A stretch of DNA of 64,000 nucleotides from Ralstonia sp. TCR112 (GCF_007997035.1 NZ_VOSS01000018.1:25621-89620); one strand, 5' to 3'; counted from the stretch's first letter, positions 1 to 8,880 are shown. Notes: generated by a model not told the origin, from the letters alone. A program made the numbers and translations.

Positions 1-240
1 CTGGATGCCGCCCTCGTCCGTCGCGATGGCCATGGCCCCGCCCAAGGCGTCCACTTCCTTGACCAGATGGCCTTTGCCGATGCCCCCGATGGACGGATTG
101 CAGCTCATCTGCCCCAGCGTCTCGATGTTGTGCGTCACCAGCAGGGTCTGACACCCCATGCGCGCTGCCGCCAGCGCGGCCTCGGTGCCGGCGTGTCCGC
201 CGCCCACCACGATCACATCGAATTCAATTGGATACAGCAT
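1..240 (-). CDS. mnmG: MnmG (GidA), tRNA U34 carboxymethylaminomethyl-modifying enzyme, N-terminal part
   Basis: Only the first 80 codons lie in the window; the gene runs off the left edge. The translation begins [18 protein letters not shown], the FAD-binding GxGxxG segment of MnmG, and continues with [17 protein letters not shown], a hallmark of the family. MnmG works with MnmE to modify the wobble uridine of several tRNAs in the cytoplasm. A strong GAGGAGG ribosome site lies just upstream of the ATG at 240. In most betaproteobacteria rsmG, parA and parB follow mnmG, which fits the two parS sites just upstream, although those genes would be outside this window. Confidence 0.97.
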   Translation of the reverse strand, partial: MLYPIEFDVIVVGGGHAGTEAALAAARMGCQTLLVTHNIETLGQMSCNPSIGGIGKGHLVKEVDALGGAMAIATDEGGIQ

Positions 241-353
241 GGCTTCCTCCTCGCATGGAGGCATCAAAAATTTGGAGAAGCGGAATTATAAGTCGCGCGG
301 CTACACCGCAGTTCGGCCATGCGGCAATCGAGGCGAAATTCGCTTGGTTTTCG

Positions 354-369
354 TGTTTCACGTGAAACA
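354..369. other. parS: parS centromere-like site 1
   Basis: The 16-base palindrome TGTTTCACGTGAAACA is an exact match to the universal bacterial parS consensus bound by ParB. It lies in the spacer between mnmG and a LysR gene, the usual place for chromosomal parS in betaproteobacteria. A second identical copy follows 40 bases downstream. Confidence 0.95.
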
Positions 370-393
370 TGCACCGCTTGGTCGCGATGTTTT

Positions 394-409
394 TGTTTCA
401 CGTGAAACA
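394..409. other. parS: parS centromere-like site 2
   Basis: A second exact TGTTTCACGTGAAACA, spaced 40 bases from the first (start to start), roughly four helical turns. Paired perfect sites should nucleate ParB loading and chromosome segregation near the origin. Confidence 0.95.
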
Positions 410-423
410 CATTCCGCCAACGG

Positions 424-1353
424 TCACTCACCTTTGGCTGAGCGTGCCTGCACAAAATCGATGAACACGCGCAGCTTGCCCGGCATTTGCGGCATGCGCG
501 GGAAATAGAGATGGAAGCGATACATCGGCGGGCACCAATCTTCGAGTACCCGAACCAAGCGGCCAGCCGCCACATCGTCGGCGACGAGGTCTTCCAGCAC
601 GTGCGCCAAGCCCACGCCCTGCTTCGCCGCCTCGACCATCGCCAGCACGTCATTGGCAATGAAGCCGCCGGCCACCTCCGCTGACTGGTTGGCGCCACCG
701 CCTGGCGCGGCAAACTCCCAGTCGTACAAGGCGCCGCTGCTGGGAAAGCGGTATCGGATGCAGCGATGGCCGCGCAGTGCGTCCGGCGATTCGGGCGTGC
801 CATGCGCTTGCAGATACGCCGCACTGCCCACCACGGCGATGCGGCGCGGTGGCCCAATCGGCACGCCGACCATGTCGCGCTCGACACGCTCGCCGAAGCG
901 GATGCCGACATCAAAGCGGTCGGCGACGATGGCGGACAGGCCGTCGTCCACCGAGACCTCCAGTTCGATGCGCGGATAGCGCGCGAGGAAATCGCCCAGC
1001 ACCGGCCGCAGCACCGCCTGATACGCGACGCGGGAGGCCGTCACGCGCAAGGCGCCGCGCGGCTCTGTGGCGCGCTCCCCCACTTCGGCCATCGCGCCGT
1101 ACAGCGCATCGAGGCTCGGCCGCACGACCGCGAGCAAGGCTTCGCCCGCTTCCGTGGCACTGACCTGCCGCGTGGTCCGCGCCAACAATTGCGCGCCGAG
1201 CGCGGACTCCAACCGCCGGATGGTCTGCGACAGCGCAGACGTAGAAACATCCAGCGCTGCGGCCGCCTGCGTGAAGCTCCCCGCCTCAGCCACGCGGCGC
1301 AGCGCATCCAGCGCGGGCAGCAGGTCCGGATCGATTGTGAATTCTGTCTTCAT
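424..1353 (-). CDS. LysR-family transcriptional regulator
   Basis: This is a 309-residue LysR regulator. The N-terminal winged helix-turn-helix is visible (FTQAAAALDVSTSALSQTIR, about residues 28-47), followed by the substrate-binding-type effector domain to the end. The ATG at 1353 is preferred to an in-frame GTG seven codons upstream because LysR proteins usually start close to the first helix. It is divergent from the aldo/keto reductase at 1440, so it probably controls that gene and itself. The effector is unknown. The 3' end abuts the parS pair. Confidence 0.9.
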   Translation of the reverse strand: MKTEFTIDPDLLPALDALRRVAEAGSFTQAAAALDVSTSALSQTIRRLESALGAQLLARTTRQVSATEAGEALLAVVRPSLDALYGAMAEVGERATEPRGALRVTASRVAYQAVLRPVLGDFLARYPRIELEVSVDDGLSAIVADRFDVGIRFGERVERDMVGVPIGPPRRIAVVGSAAYLQAHGTPESPDALRGHRCIRYRFPSSGALYDWEFAAPGGGANQSAEVAGGFIANDVLAMVEAAKQGVGLAHVLEDLVADDVAAGRLVRVLEDWCPPMYRFHLYFPRMPQMPGKLRVFIDFVQARSAKGE

Positions 1354-1439
1354 AGTGCATCCGATTCTATCCACTTAATCGGCGCGACCGCGCTGCCTAG
1401 ACTGGCGACTCCTCTCCCTGACCTGACAAGGACATCGCC

Positions 1440-2453
1440 ATGCAGACACGACAACTCGGTCAATCCGACCTGCACATCTCTCCACTCGGCTTCGGCACGT
1501 GGGCCACGGGCGGCGGCAACTGGGAATATGGCTGGGGCGCGCAGGACGATCGCGATTCCATTGCCGCCATCGCCGCCGCTGCGGACGCCGGCATCAACTG
1601 GATCGACACGGCTGCCGCCTATGGGCTGGGCCACGCGGAAACGGTGGTCGGCCGCGCGCTGCGCACGTTGCCCGCAGAACGGCGCCCTTATGTGTTCACC
1701 AAAGGCTCGCTGGTGTGGGATGCGCAGGGGCGGATTTCGCATTCGCTCGACCCGGCATCGCTTTCACGTGAAATCGACGAGAGCCTGCGCCGCCTGAACG
1801 TCGAGGCGATCGACCTGTACCAGATTCACTGGCCGGCCTTCCCGCCCGGGGCGCCGGAGCAATCGGTCGAAGCCGCCATTGGTGCGCTGGCGGAGGCACG
1901 CCGCGCCGGCAAGATCCGCCATATCGGCGTGTCAAATTTCGATGCGGCGCAAATGGAACGCGCCCGCTCGGTCGCGCCGATCGCCTCGCTGCAACCGCCC
2001 TACTCGCTGCTGATGCGCGGCATCGAGGAATCCATCCTGCCGTACACGGCGGCACATGGCATTGGCAACATCGTCTATTCGCCGCTGCAATCGGGACTGC
2101 TGTCGGGGCGCATGACGCGCGAGCGCATCGCCGCGCTGCCGGCCAATGACTGGCGCGCGCAGCGCAGCCCCGAATTTCAGGAGCCGAATCTGACGCGCAA
2201 CCTGGCGCTGGTGGAGGTGCTGCGTGGCGTCGGCGCCCGGCATGGGCGCACGGCCGCCGAAGTCGCCATCGCGTGGACGCTGCGCAACCCGGTGGTGACG
2301 GGCGCCATCGTCGGCGTGCGACGGCCGGATCAGCTCGACGGCCTGCTCGGCGCGGCCAGCCTGAAACTGACGGATGCGGATCTCGCGGAAATCGACGCCG
2401 CGCTGCCGGAAACCACGGCGTCGCCGGTGCCGCAAAGCCTCGTCAACGCTTGA
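1440..2453 (+). CDS. Aldo/keto reductase
   Basis: A 337-residue cytoplasmic NAD(P)H-dependent aldo/keto reductase of the single-domain TIM-barrel family. Visible signatures are SPLGFGTWATGG near the N-terminus, GINWIDTAAAYG (catalytic Asp region and Tyr), the IDLYQIHWP strand, and IRHIGVSN. It has an AAGGA ribosome site upstream. It is divergent from the LysR gene at 424-1353. The best-fitting class is the YajO/Tas-like or L-glyceraldehyde reductase-like group; the substrate cannot be told. The gene body carries a parS-like core at 1762-1773. Confidence 0.93.
   Translation: MQTRQLGQSDLHISPLGFGTWATGGGNWEYGWGAQDDRDSIAAIAAAADAGINWIDTAAAYGLGHAETVVGRALRTLPAERRPYVFTKGSLVWDAQGRISHSLDPASLSREIDESLRRLNVEAIDLYQIHWPAFPPGAPEQSVEAAIGALAEARRAGKIRHIGVSNFDAAQMERARSVAPIASLQPPYSLLMRGIEESILPYTAAHGIGNIVYSPLQSGLLSGRMTRERIAALPANDWRAQRSPEFQEPNLTRNLALVEVLRGVGARHGRTAAEVAIAWTLRNPVVTGAIVGVRRPDQLDGLLGAASLKLTDADLAEIDAALPETTASPVPQSLVNA
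1760..1775. other. parS-like site with perfect 12-bp core
   Basis: Inside the aldo/keto reductase gene the sequence TTTCACGTGAAA (1762-1773) matches the central 12 bases of parS; the two outer bases on each side differ. It could be a weaker ParB site near the two perfect ones or a chance palindrome. Confidence 0.4.
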
Positions 2454-2473
2454 AACTTGCTCCGCTAAACAAA

Positions 2474-2505
2474 GCAAAACGCACGGCGCGAACCGTGCGT
2501 TTTGC
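2474..2505. terminator. Bidirectional Rho-independent terminator
   Basis: A perfect 13-bp stem (GCAAAACGCACGG with its complement, six-base loop CGCGAA) lies between the convergent aldo/keto reductase and the ABC binding-protein gene. A-rich and T-rich stem ends give a U-run in both directions. Confidence 0.9.
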
Positions 2506-2531
2506 GTGGGCCGATGACGTTGGCTACATCG

Positions 2532-3680
2532 TCAGTTCTGCAACTTCCACTTGCCGTCCTTGATCTCGACCATGACGCGCGAGCGCTGGTCGAGACCAAG
2601 GTGGTCCTTCGCGTTCATATTCATCACGCCGTGCGAGATCGCCAGATTGGTCGTCGTCTCCATCGCGTCGCGCAATCCCTTGCGGAACGCCGGCGTGCCG
2701 GGTTGGCCCTTTTTCAGCGCTTCCGGCATCGCATTGGTGAGCAACAAACCGGCATCCCACATGTGGCCGCCGAAGGTGGAGACTTGTCCGCCGTACGTCT
2801 TCTCATATGCCGTCTTGTACGCCAGCGCCGGCTTCTTCACCGGGTTGCTGTCCGGCAGCTGCTCGGCCACGAGGATGGGGCCCGCCGGCAGGTAGGTGCC
2901 TTCGCAGTCCTTGCCGCACACACGCAGGAAGTCGGCGTTCGCCACCCCGTGCGTCTGATACAGCTTGCCCTTGTAGCCCCGCTCTTTGAGCGCGCGTTCG
3001 GGCAGCGCGGCCGGCGTACCTGAGCCTGCGATCAACACTGCATCCGGATTGGCCGCCATGATCTTCAGCACCTGGCCCGTCACCGACGTATCGGTGCGCG
3101 CAAACCGCTCGCTGGCGACAACCTTCAGCTTGCGCAGCCCCGCCACCTTGTCGAACTCCTGCGCCCACGAATCGCCATAGGCATCGGCAAAGCCGATCAG
3201 CGCGACGGTCTTCACGCCATGGTTTGCCATGTGCTCGGCAATGGCCGTCGCCATGTGCGAATCGTTCTGCGGCGTCTTGAAGACCCACGTGCGCTTGGCG
3301 TCCATCGGCTCGACGATCCGCGCGGAGGCGGCCAGCGTGATCATCGGCGTTTCGTTCTCGGCCACCACGTCGACCATCGCGAGGGAGTTGGGCGTGACGG
3401 TCGAACCGATCACCAGGTCGACCTTGTCTTCGGTGATGAGCTTGCGCGTGTTCTTGACGGCGGTGGTCGTGTCAGACGCATCGTCGAGCACGATGTACTC
3501 GACCTTCTTGCCGGCGATTTCCTTGGGCAGCAGCGCCACGGTGTTCTTCTCGGGAATCCCCAGCGACGCCGCCGGCCCGGTGGCCGACACCGTGATGCCG
3601 ACCTTCACCTGGGCGAATGCCGTACCGGCCAACAGCGCCGTCGCGGCGAGTGCAATGCGGGATGCGCGCGATACCTTCAT
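2532..3680 (-). CDS. Branched-chain amino-acid-type ABC transporter substrate-binding protein
   Basis: A 382-residue periplasmic binding protein of the type 1 (LivJ/LivK-like) fold. A Sec signal peptide is evident (MKVSRASRIALAATALLAG, cut after AFA near residue 23). The mature protein starts QVKVGITVSATGPAASLG, typical of the family, and has the ALIGFADAYGDSW segment that opens the second lobe. No permease or ATPase lies beside it, so it is an orphan solute-binding protein that would have to share a transporter encoded elsewhere. The ligand is unknown; amino acids, amides or aromatic acids are the usual ligands. Confidence 0.92.
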   Translation of the reverse strand: MKVSRASRIALAATALLAGTAFAQVKVGITVSATGPAASLGIPEKNTVALLPKEIAGKKVEYIVLDDASDTTTAVKNTRKLITEDKVDLVIGSTVTPNSLAMVDVVAENETPMITLAASARIVEPMDAKRTWVFKTPQNDSHMATAIAEHMANHGVKTVALIGFADAYGDSWAQEFDKVAGLRKLKVVASERFARTDTSVTGQVLKIMAANPDAVLIAGSGTPAALPERALKERGYKGKLYQTHGVANADFLRVCGKDCEGTYLPAGPILVAEQLPDSNPVKKPALAYKTAYEKTYGGQVSTFGGHMWDAGLLLTNAMPEALKKGQPGTPAFRKGLRDAMETTTNLAISHGVMNMNAKDHLGLDQRSRVMVEIKDGKWKLQN

Positions 3681-3835
3681 GCCGTCTCCTGAGATAGGTC
3701 GAGCGGGTCTGCGCCCGCCCTGAATCTGCGATTGACCGACCGATGGGTCGGGGATGAACGAGTCTAGAAGGAGTCACGCCACGCGGGCAAGGGGGAGATA
3801 CCCCGAACCTTAACGTGTTCACGACCTGGGCGGAT

Positions 3836-4441
3836 TCAGCCCACGCGATACACCCGGCCGCTCTGCACGCCTTCCACGCTGCGCCGATACGCCAACGCCG
3901 CGCGCGCTGCCGAGACCGGCTCGAAACCCGGGAAGAACGGGCCATATGCTTCCATCGATTCGGTCAGCACCGTCGGGCTCACCGCGTTGATGCGGATGCC
4001 GCGCGGCAACTCGCACGCAGCGGCGCGCACAAAACCTTCCACACCAGCGTTCACGGCGGTTGCGTTGGCGCCCTGCGCGATCGGCTCCTGGCCGACGATG
4101 CCGGTCGTGAGCGTGATGGAGCCGCCGTCGTTCAGATAATGCTGACCGACCAGCGCCAGGCGCACCTGGCCGAGCAGCTTGTCCTGCAGGCCAACGTTGA
4201 AATCCGCGGCCGTCATCTTGGTCAGCGGCCCGAAGAACAGATTGCCCGCGGTGGAGACGATGGCGTCGACGCGGCCAAGCTTGTCGAACAGCGCCGCCAC
4301 GCTGTCTGCGTTGGTGATGTCGACTTGATGCTCGCCCTGCGTGCGGCCGACGCGGATGATTTCGTGCGTACCGCCCTGCTCCAGTTCTGCCACCACGGCG
4401 CGGCCCAGTGTGCCGCTGGCGCCAATCACGACGATTTTCAT
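3836..4441 (-). CDS. Short-chain dehydrogenase/reductase
   Basis: A compact 201-residue SDR. The N-terminal nucleotide-binding motif is MKIVVIGASGTLGRAV, followed by VDAIVSTAGN (the NAG-like strand) and a short substrate domain. The usual YxxxK active site is not seen in standard form: where it would lie the sequence reads QGANATAVNAGVEGF, the atypical pattern of the divergent SDR subgroup that lacks the tyrosine. It is divergent from the LysR gene at 4549 and probably its target. Substrate unknown. Confidence 0.87.
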   Translation of the reverse strand: MKIVVIGASGTLGRAVVAELEQGGTHEIIRVGRTQGEHQVDITNADSVAALFDKLGRVDAIVSTAGNLFFGPLTKMTAADFNVGLQDKLLGQVRLALVGQHYLNDGGSITLTTGIVGQEPIAQGANATAVNAGVEGFVRAAACELPRGIRINAVSPTVLTESMEAYGPFFPGFEPVSAARAALAYRRSVEGVQSGRVYRVG

Positions 4442-4548
4442 GCTCTGCTCCTTCGCAAATCCGGTTGGAATGGCGCCTATTCTTGGCCGAACCCCTCATG
4501 CGATAAAGCCGTGATACCTTCGGGCATTCCAAATCAATGGTTCGGAAT

Positions 4549-5457
4549 ATGGACAAGCTGCGCAGCATGGAGACCTTCGTTGCCGTGGTCGAAGGCGGCA
4601 ACTTCACCGAGGCGGCGGCGCGGCTCGAGATGTCCGCGGTGATGGTCGGCAAATATGTCAGCGCGCTGGAGACGCAACTGGGCGCACGCCTGCTCCAGCG
4701 CAGCACGCGCCGCCAAAGCCTGACCGACGCCGGCCGCGTGTTCTACGAAGATGCCAAGCGTGTGCTGGAACACGTGCGCTGGGCGGAAACCTCCGTCGAA
4801 CGGTTGCGCGCGTCGCCTTCGGGCACGCTGCGCGTGAGCGCGCCGACCACGTTCGGCGCGTGCGTGATTGCGCCACTGGCCGCGACGTTCCAGCAGGCAC
4901 ATCCGCAGGTGCGCGTGGAGTTGAACCTCAGCAACAGCATGGTCGATCTCGTCGACGAAGGGTTCGATCTCGCCATCCGCATCGGCCCGCTGGGCGATGC
5001 CGATCTGGTGGCCAAGCCGCTGTGCGTGTATCGCATGGTCATTTGTGCGTCGCCGGAGTACCTGGCGCGGTACGGCCGACCGGAAACGCCGGCCGACCTG
5101 CCGCAGCATCGCTGCCTGTCGCACATGGTGTGGAACAACCGCAATGCGTGGCAGCTTGCCGGCTGGAGCGGTGCGACGCCCTGGCGCGACGACCCGGCCT
5201 TCACATGCAACGACGGCCATGGCTTGCGCGCGGCAGCGGTTGCCGGTGCCGGCCTGCTGCTGCAGCCCGAAGTGCTCGTCGCCGAAGACCTCGCCAGCGG
5301 CCGACTCGTGCGCGTACTGCAAGCGTATGCGCCCGAGCCGCGACCGATTCATGTCGTGTATCGGCAGGATCGGCGGCCGCTGCCGAAGCTTTCCGGTTTT
5401 GTGGAGCATTTGCTGGAGCAGGTGCCCACGTTCGCCCCCGCATCGGCGGCACAATAG
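4549..5457 (+). CDS. LysR-family transcriptional regulator
   Basis: A LysR regulator of the large CrgA-like subgroup, starting MDKLRSMETFVAVVEGGNF and carrying the helix-turn-helix FTEAAARLEMSAVMVGKYVS. ATG codons exist at 4537 and 4549; the second is chosen because most members begin with MDxLRxMxxF. The effector-binding domain fills the rest (302 residues). It is divergent from the short-chain dehydrogenase at 3836-4441, the classic target arrangement. The DUF3820 gene follows after only five bases, so the two may be co-transcribed. Confidence 0.9.
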   Translation: MDKLRSMETFVAVVEGGNFTEAAARLEMSAVMVGKYVSALETQLGARLLQRSTRRQSLTDAGRVFYEDAKRVLEHVRWAETSVERLRASPSGTLRVSAPTTFGACVIAPLAATFQQAHPQVRVELNLSNSMVDLVDEGFDLAIRIGPLGDADLVAKPLCVYRMVICASPEYLARYGRPETPADLPQHRCLSHMVWNNRNAWQLAGWSGATPWRDDPAFTCNDGHGLRAAAVAGAGLLLQPEVLVAEDLASGRLVRVLQAYAPEPRPIHVVYRQDRRPLPKLSGFVEHLLEQVPTFAPASAAQ

Positions 5458-5462
5458 CGCCC

Positions 5463-5678
5463 ATGAACCCCGAAGACCTCCAACGCCTCGTCACCACGCA
5501 AATGCCCTTCGGCAAGTACAAGGGCCGCCTGATTGCCGACCTGCCGGGCCATTACCTCAATTGGTTTGCGCGCGAGGGCTTTCCGCCGGGGCAGATCGGC
5601 CGCTTGCTGGCGCTGATGCAGGAGCTGGATCACAACGGCCTGAAGGGTCTGCTCGACCCATTGCGCCGGGGCCGCTGA
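5463..5678 (+). CDS. DUF3820 family protein
   Basis: A 71-residue cytoplasmic protein starting MNPEDLQRLVTTQMPFGKYK. The segment MPFGKYKGRLIADLPGHYL is the conserved core of the DUF3820 family (sometimes labelled putative quorum-sensing-regulated virulence factor). It starts immediately after the LysR stop. A longer in-frame open stretch exists upstream but overlaps the LysR gene in another frame and is only a shadow. Biochemical function is unknown. Confidence 0.85.
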   Translation: MNPEDLQRLVTTQMPFGKYKGRLIADLPGHYLNWFAREGFPPGQIGRLLALMQELDHNGLKGLLDPLRRGR

Positions 5679-5690
5679 CAACGCGATCGA

Positions 5691-6587
5691 TCAGTCGCCG
5701 TTGATGTACCGCAGCAGCCCCGTCGCCAACGCATCAAACACGACGCGGCAGCGCGGGCTGTCACGCAGGTCTTCGTGCATGGCGAGCCAGGTGTCGAGCG
5801 AGAGGGAAATCTGATCGCCAAAGAGTCGAACCAGATCTGCGTTGCGCCGCACCAGGCCAATCTGGCAAAAGCCGATGCCGAAGCCCGCCCGCAGTGCGGC
5901 AATCGCCGCCAGATCACTGTCGGTGCGCAGTGCGAAGCGGTTGCGTTGAATCCACGGGAACTGCGCCCGCACGCTACGCAGGAACGCGTTCTCTTTGTCG
6001 TAGCCGATCAACGTGTGGCCAGCGAGTTCTTCCACCGTGGTTGGCGTGCCCCGCTGTGCCAGATAGCGCCGGTGCGCAAACAGCCCCAGTTCAATGCTGC
6101 CGATGTGCCGCGCGACGAGCACGCCCTGGCTCGGTGGCTGCATGCGCACGGCGATGTCCGCCTCGCGGCGCAGCAGGTCTTCCATCCGATTTGATGGCAC
6201 CAGTTCGAGCGTCAGCTCCGGATAGGCCGCATGCAGATCTGCGAGGATGGGCGGCAGCACCTCCACCGCCACCACCTCGCTGGCGGTGATGCGCACGGTG
6301 CCGCGCACGCCCTCGCCCTGGCTGGACGCGGCGCGCAGCAAGGCGGCGCTCGTGGCTTCGAGCGATTCCGCAAATGGCCGCAGCGATAGCGCAGCTTCTG
6401 TGGGGCTCAGTCCCTGCTGCGTTCGGATGAAGAGCGACATGCCCAGCGCCCGTTCGAGCGCATCGACATGCCGTCCCGCCGTGGGCTGCGTCAGCCCCAG
6501 TGCGCGGGCGGCGCCCGACAGCGACCCTTCTCGCACAACAGCAAGAAACGTCCGATACAGCTCCCAGCCGGGCTCAGTTCCGCTCAT
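5691..6587 (-). CDS. LysR-family transcriptional regulator
   Basis: A 298-residue LysR regulator, MSGTEPGWELYRTFLAVVR, with the helix-turn-helix SLSGAARALGLTQPTAGRHV. The open frame continues more than 100 codons upstream, but that extension overlaps the divergent NmrA-like gene and has no LysR similarity, so the ATG at 6587 is used. Its position suggests control of the gene at 6693. It converges on the DUF3820 gene. Confidence 0.9.
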   Translation of the reverse strand: MSGTEPGWELYRTFLAVVREGSLSGAARALGLTQPTAGRHVDALERALGMSLFIRTQQGLSPTEAALSLRPFAESLEATSAALLRAASSQGEGVRGTVRITASEVVAVEVLPPILADLHAAYPELTLELVPSNRMEDLLRREADIAVRMQPPSQGVLVARHIGSIELGLFAHRRYLAQRGTPTTVEELAGHTLIGYDKENAFLRSVRAQFPWIQRNRFALRTDSDLAAIAALRAGFGIGFCQIGLVRRNADLVRLFGDQISLSLDTWLAMHEDLRDSPRCRVVFDALATGLLRYINGD

Positions 6588-6692
6588 ACAAATTCGTATA
6601 GCCGCACGCTCATCATCAACAATTCCATTGAAGCACAGTCGCGCCCAGAATGCGTCCATCGCAACGCTCTCACACACCTCAGGAGCACGGTC

Positions 6693-7661
6693 ATGGAACA
6701 GGCAAACCAACAGGCAAAACGCATCGCATTGGTACTGGGCGCCACCGGCGGCATCGGCGGTGAAGTGGCACGTCGGCTGGTGGCACGCGGCTGGCATGTG
6801 CGGGCGCTGCACCGCAATCCGGATGCGCTGACGAACCGCAACGCCGCGTTCGAATGGATTCGCGGCGACGCGATGGTGCGCGAAGACGTGGTCGGCGCGG
6901 CGCAAGGCGCGGAACTGATCGTCCACGCCGTCAACCCGCCGGGCTACCAGAACTGGGCCGGGCTGGTGCTGCCGATGATCGACAACACCATCGCCGCCGC
7001 CCGTGCTTCAGGCGCGCGCATCGTGCTGCCGGGCACGGTGTACAACTTCGCGCCGGACACGTTTCCCGTGCTGCGCGAAACGAGTGCGCAGGCACCGCTC
7101 ACGCGCAAGGGCAAAATCCGCGCAGAGCTGGAGCGCCGCATGCAGGCCGCCAGCGCCGACGGCGTGCGCAGCCTGATCGTGCGTGCCGGCGATTTCTTCG
7201 GGCCGCAAACCGGCAACACGTGGTTTGCCGGCGCGCTGGTCAAGCCGGGCAAGCCCGTCCGCACCGTCACGCAGCCCGGCGCCGCGGGCATCGGCCATCA
7301 ATGGGCGTACCTGCCGGACGTGGCCGAAACGATGCTGCGTCTTGTCGAGCAAGGCGACCGCCTGCCGGACTTTGCCGTCTATCACATGCGCGGTCACTGG
7401 GATGCCGACGGCACGCAGATGCCCGCTGCGATTGGCCGCGCGGTGGGCCGCCCCGTCAAAACGCGCGCATTCCCGTGGTGGCTGATGCCGGCGCTGGCGC
7501 CGTTCTCGGAGATGCTGCGCGAGATGCGCGAGATGCGATACCTGTGGCAGCACCCGGTGCGCATGGACAACGCCAAGCTCGTGCAGGCACTCGGCGCCGA
7601 ACCGCACACGCCGTGGGACGAAGCCGTGGGCGCGACGCTGCGCAGTCTAGGCTGCCGCTGA
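6693..7661 (+). CDS. NAD(P)-dependent epimerase/NmrA-like oxidoreductase
   Basis: A 322-residue Rossmann-fold protein of the extended/atypical SDR (NmrA-like) group. The dinucleotide-binding motif is RIALVLGATGGIGGEVARRL near residues 10-29, and a PGTVYNF segment marks the usual Tyr region without a full YxxxK. An AGGAG site precedes the ATG. It is divergent from the LysR gene at 5691-6587. Members are reductases or redox sensors; the substrate here is unknown. Its last 15 bases overlap the convergent HD-domain gene. Confidence 0.87.
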   Translation: MEQANQQAKRIALVLGATGGIGGEVARRLVARGWHVRALHRNPDALTNRNAAFEWIRGDAMVREDVVGAAQGAELIVHAVNPPGYQNWAGLVLPMIDNTIAAARASGARIVLPGTVYNFAPDTFPVLRETSAQAPLTRKGKIRAELERRMQAASADGVRSLIVRAGDFFGPQTGNTWFAGALVKPGKPVRTVTQPGAAGIGHQWAYLPDVAETMLRLVEQGDRLPDFAVYHMRGHWDADGTQMPAAIGRAVGRPVKTRAFPWWLMPALAPFSEMLREMREMRYLWQHPVRMDNAKLVQALGAEPHTPWDEAVGATLRSLGCR

Positions 7662-8198
7662 AACCCGGGCCGCCGTCGCCAGGAAGTGCGCAAGATCAGG
7701 CGTGCGCTGCCCGGCCACCTTGGCGAGGTCGTCCCACCGGCGCAACTGCAGCGCATCGGCAGCGTACGGACGCTGCATGAAGGCCTCGGCTTCCTGCGCC
7801 GAAAACACACCACCCTGCAATGCCAGGCTCCGTACGGAATCGGCTGACAGGCGCGCGTAGTAATGCGCATCCATCGCGCACAGGCAGCGCTTGGCATCCA
7901 CATGCAGGCGGATCGGCTCGAGCACGGCATCGGGAAACGTCGCACGCAGAAACGGCAGCGCAAAGTACTGGTGCTGATCGTCAATGCCGTGGGCGGTCGG
8001 CGTCTCGCCCTGCAGGTTCAGCAAATGACCGAGGTCGTGCAGCAGCGCCGCCGTGATCAGCGCATCCGACGCGCCGGCCGCCTCCGCCAACGCCGCCGTC
8101 TGCAGGGCATGTTCGAGTTGCGTGACGGGCTCGCCGCTGTAGGCAATGTTGCCGTGGCGGTCGAACAGTGTGCGGATGTCGTCGAGACTCAGGGCCAT
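7647..8198 (-). CDS. HD-domain protein, PhnZ-like
   Basis: A 183-residue HD-superfamily protein. Metal-ligand motifs are visible: QLEHALQTAALAEAAGAS, then AALLHDLGHLL (the HD pair). This pattern and size resemble the PhnZ/TmpB type of phosphonate-cleaving HD oxygenases and their uncharacterised relatives, rather than nucleotide phosphohydrolases. No other phosphonate gene is near. The ATG at 8198 (MALSLDDIRTLF) is used because upstream sequence does not fit the family. Confidence 0.8.
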   Translation of the reverse strand: MALSLDDIRTLFDRHGNIAYSGEPVTQLEHALQTAALAEAAGASDALITAALLHDLGHLLNLQGETPTAHGIDDQHQYFALPFLRATFPDAVLEPIRLHVDAKRCLCAMDAHYYARLSADSVRSLALQGGVFSAQEAEAFMQRPYAADALQLRRWDDLAKVAGQRTPDLAHFLATAARVSAAA

Positions 8199-8367
8199 GA
8201 TGCTGCGCGGGCAAATGCAGAACCCTGCAGCGTAGCGCGCCCGCGAGGCAACACGGTGACAACGCACCGCGCATTAGCCCGCGTGATCGGCGCGATTAGA
8301 AAGTTTGGTTGGGAATGCACGGCGCGCGGCCTTATCTTCAGTGCCTTCCCACACATCGGAGCGCATC

Positions 8368-8745
8368 ATGCTCGCAGGACACGCCGTACAGGTCACGCAG
8401 GCGCTGGAACAGGTCGCGGACTATTGGTCGCCGCGCGTCGTCGGCCAGGTCAACGACCAATACATCAAGGTCGCCAAGCTCAAAGGCGAGTTCGTCTGGC
8501 ACGACCACCCGAATGAAGACGAGCTGTTCTTCGTGGTCTACGGCCGGCTGAAAATCGCCTTCGAAGATCGCGCCGATGTGCATCTCGGCCCTGGCGAATT
8601 CTGCGTCGTGCCGCGCGGCGTGCGTCACTTTCCGGTGGCCGACGAAGAATGCGGAATCATGCTGATCGAAACCGTGACCACGCAGCACACGGGCGATGTC
8701 GTTACCGAGCGCAGCGTGGCGCTCGAGAAGCAACTCAACGGATGA
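8368..8745 (+). CDS. Cupin-domain protein
   Basis: A 125-residue single-cupin protein. Cupin motif 1 is seen as FVWHDHPNEDELFFVVYG (two His and one Glu as likely metal ligands) and motif 2 as LGPGEFCVVPRGVRHFPVA. Function unknown: stand-alone cupins of this size are often annotated as mannose-6-phosphate isomerase-like. Its stop region overlaps by 11 bases the remnant tauE 3' end on the other strand, which probably shows the ancestral convergent arrangement. Confidence 0.88.
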   Translation: MLAGHAVQVTQALEQVADYWSPRVVGQVNDQYIKVAKLKGEFVWHDHPNEDELFFVVYGRLKIAFEDRADVHLGPGEFCVVPRGVRHFPVADEECGIMLIETVTTQHTGDVVTERSVALEKQLNG

Positions 8746-8880
8746 AGGCGTCGTAAGTCGTCTTCAAAATCAACGCCAGCACCACCACGATGAACACCTT
8801 GCGCACGAAGCGGCTGCCGTGCCGCAGCGCGAGGTGGCTGCCGACCTGATTGCCGGCGACGTTGGCGACTGCCATCACAC
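8735..8880 (-). pseudogene. Truncated duplicate of the 3' end of tauE/safE
   Basis: The last 45 or so codons of a TauE/SafE permease are preserved with their own TGA (8735-8737). Of these, 107 bases (8760-8866) are identical to 10413-10519 inside the intact copy. The final codons differ (TTYDAFIR here, TAYDAFLR in the intact gene), so this is not a fresh copy but a diverged allele. The reading frame is cut at 8881 by an IS3-family end. Confidence 0.85.
8760..8866. repeat. Direct repeat of tauE 3' end, copy A
   Basis: A 107-base exact direct repeat with 10413-10519. It bounds the 1.5-kb scar on its left side. Confidence 0.9.
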
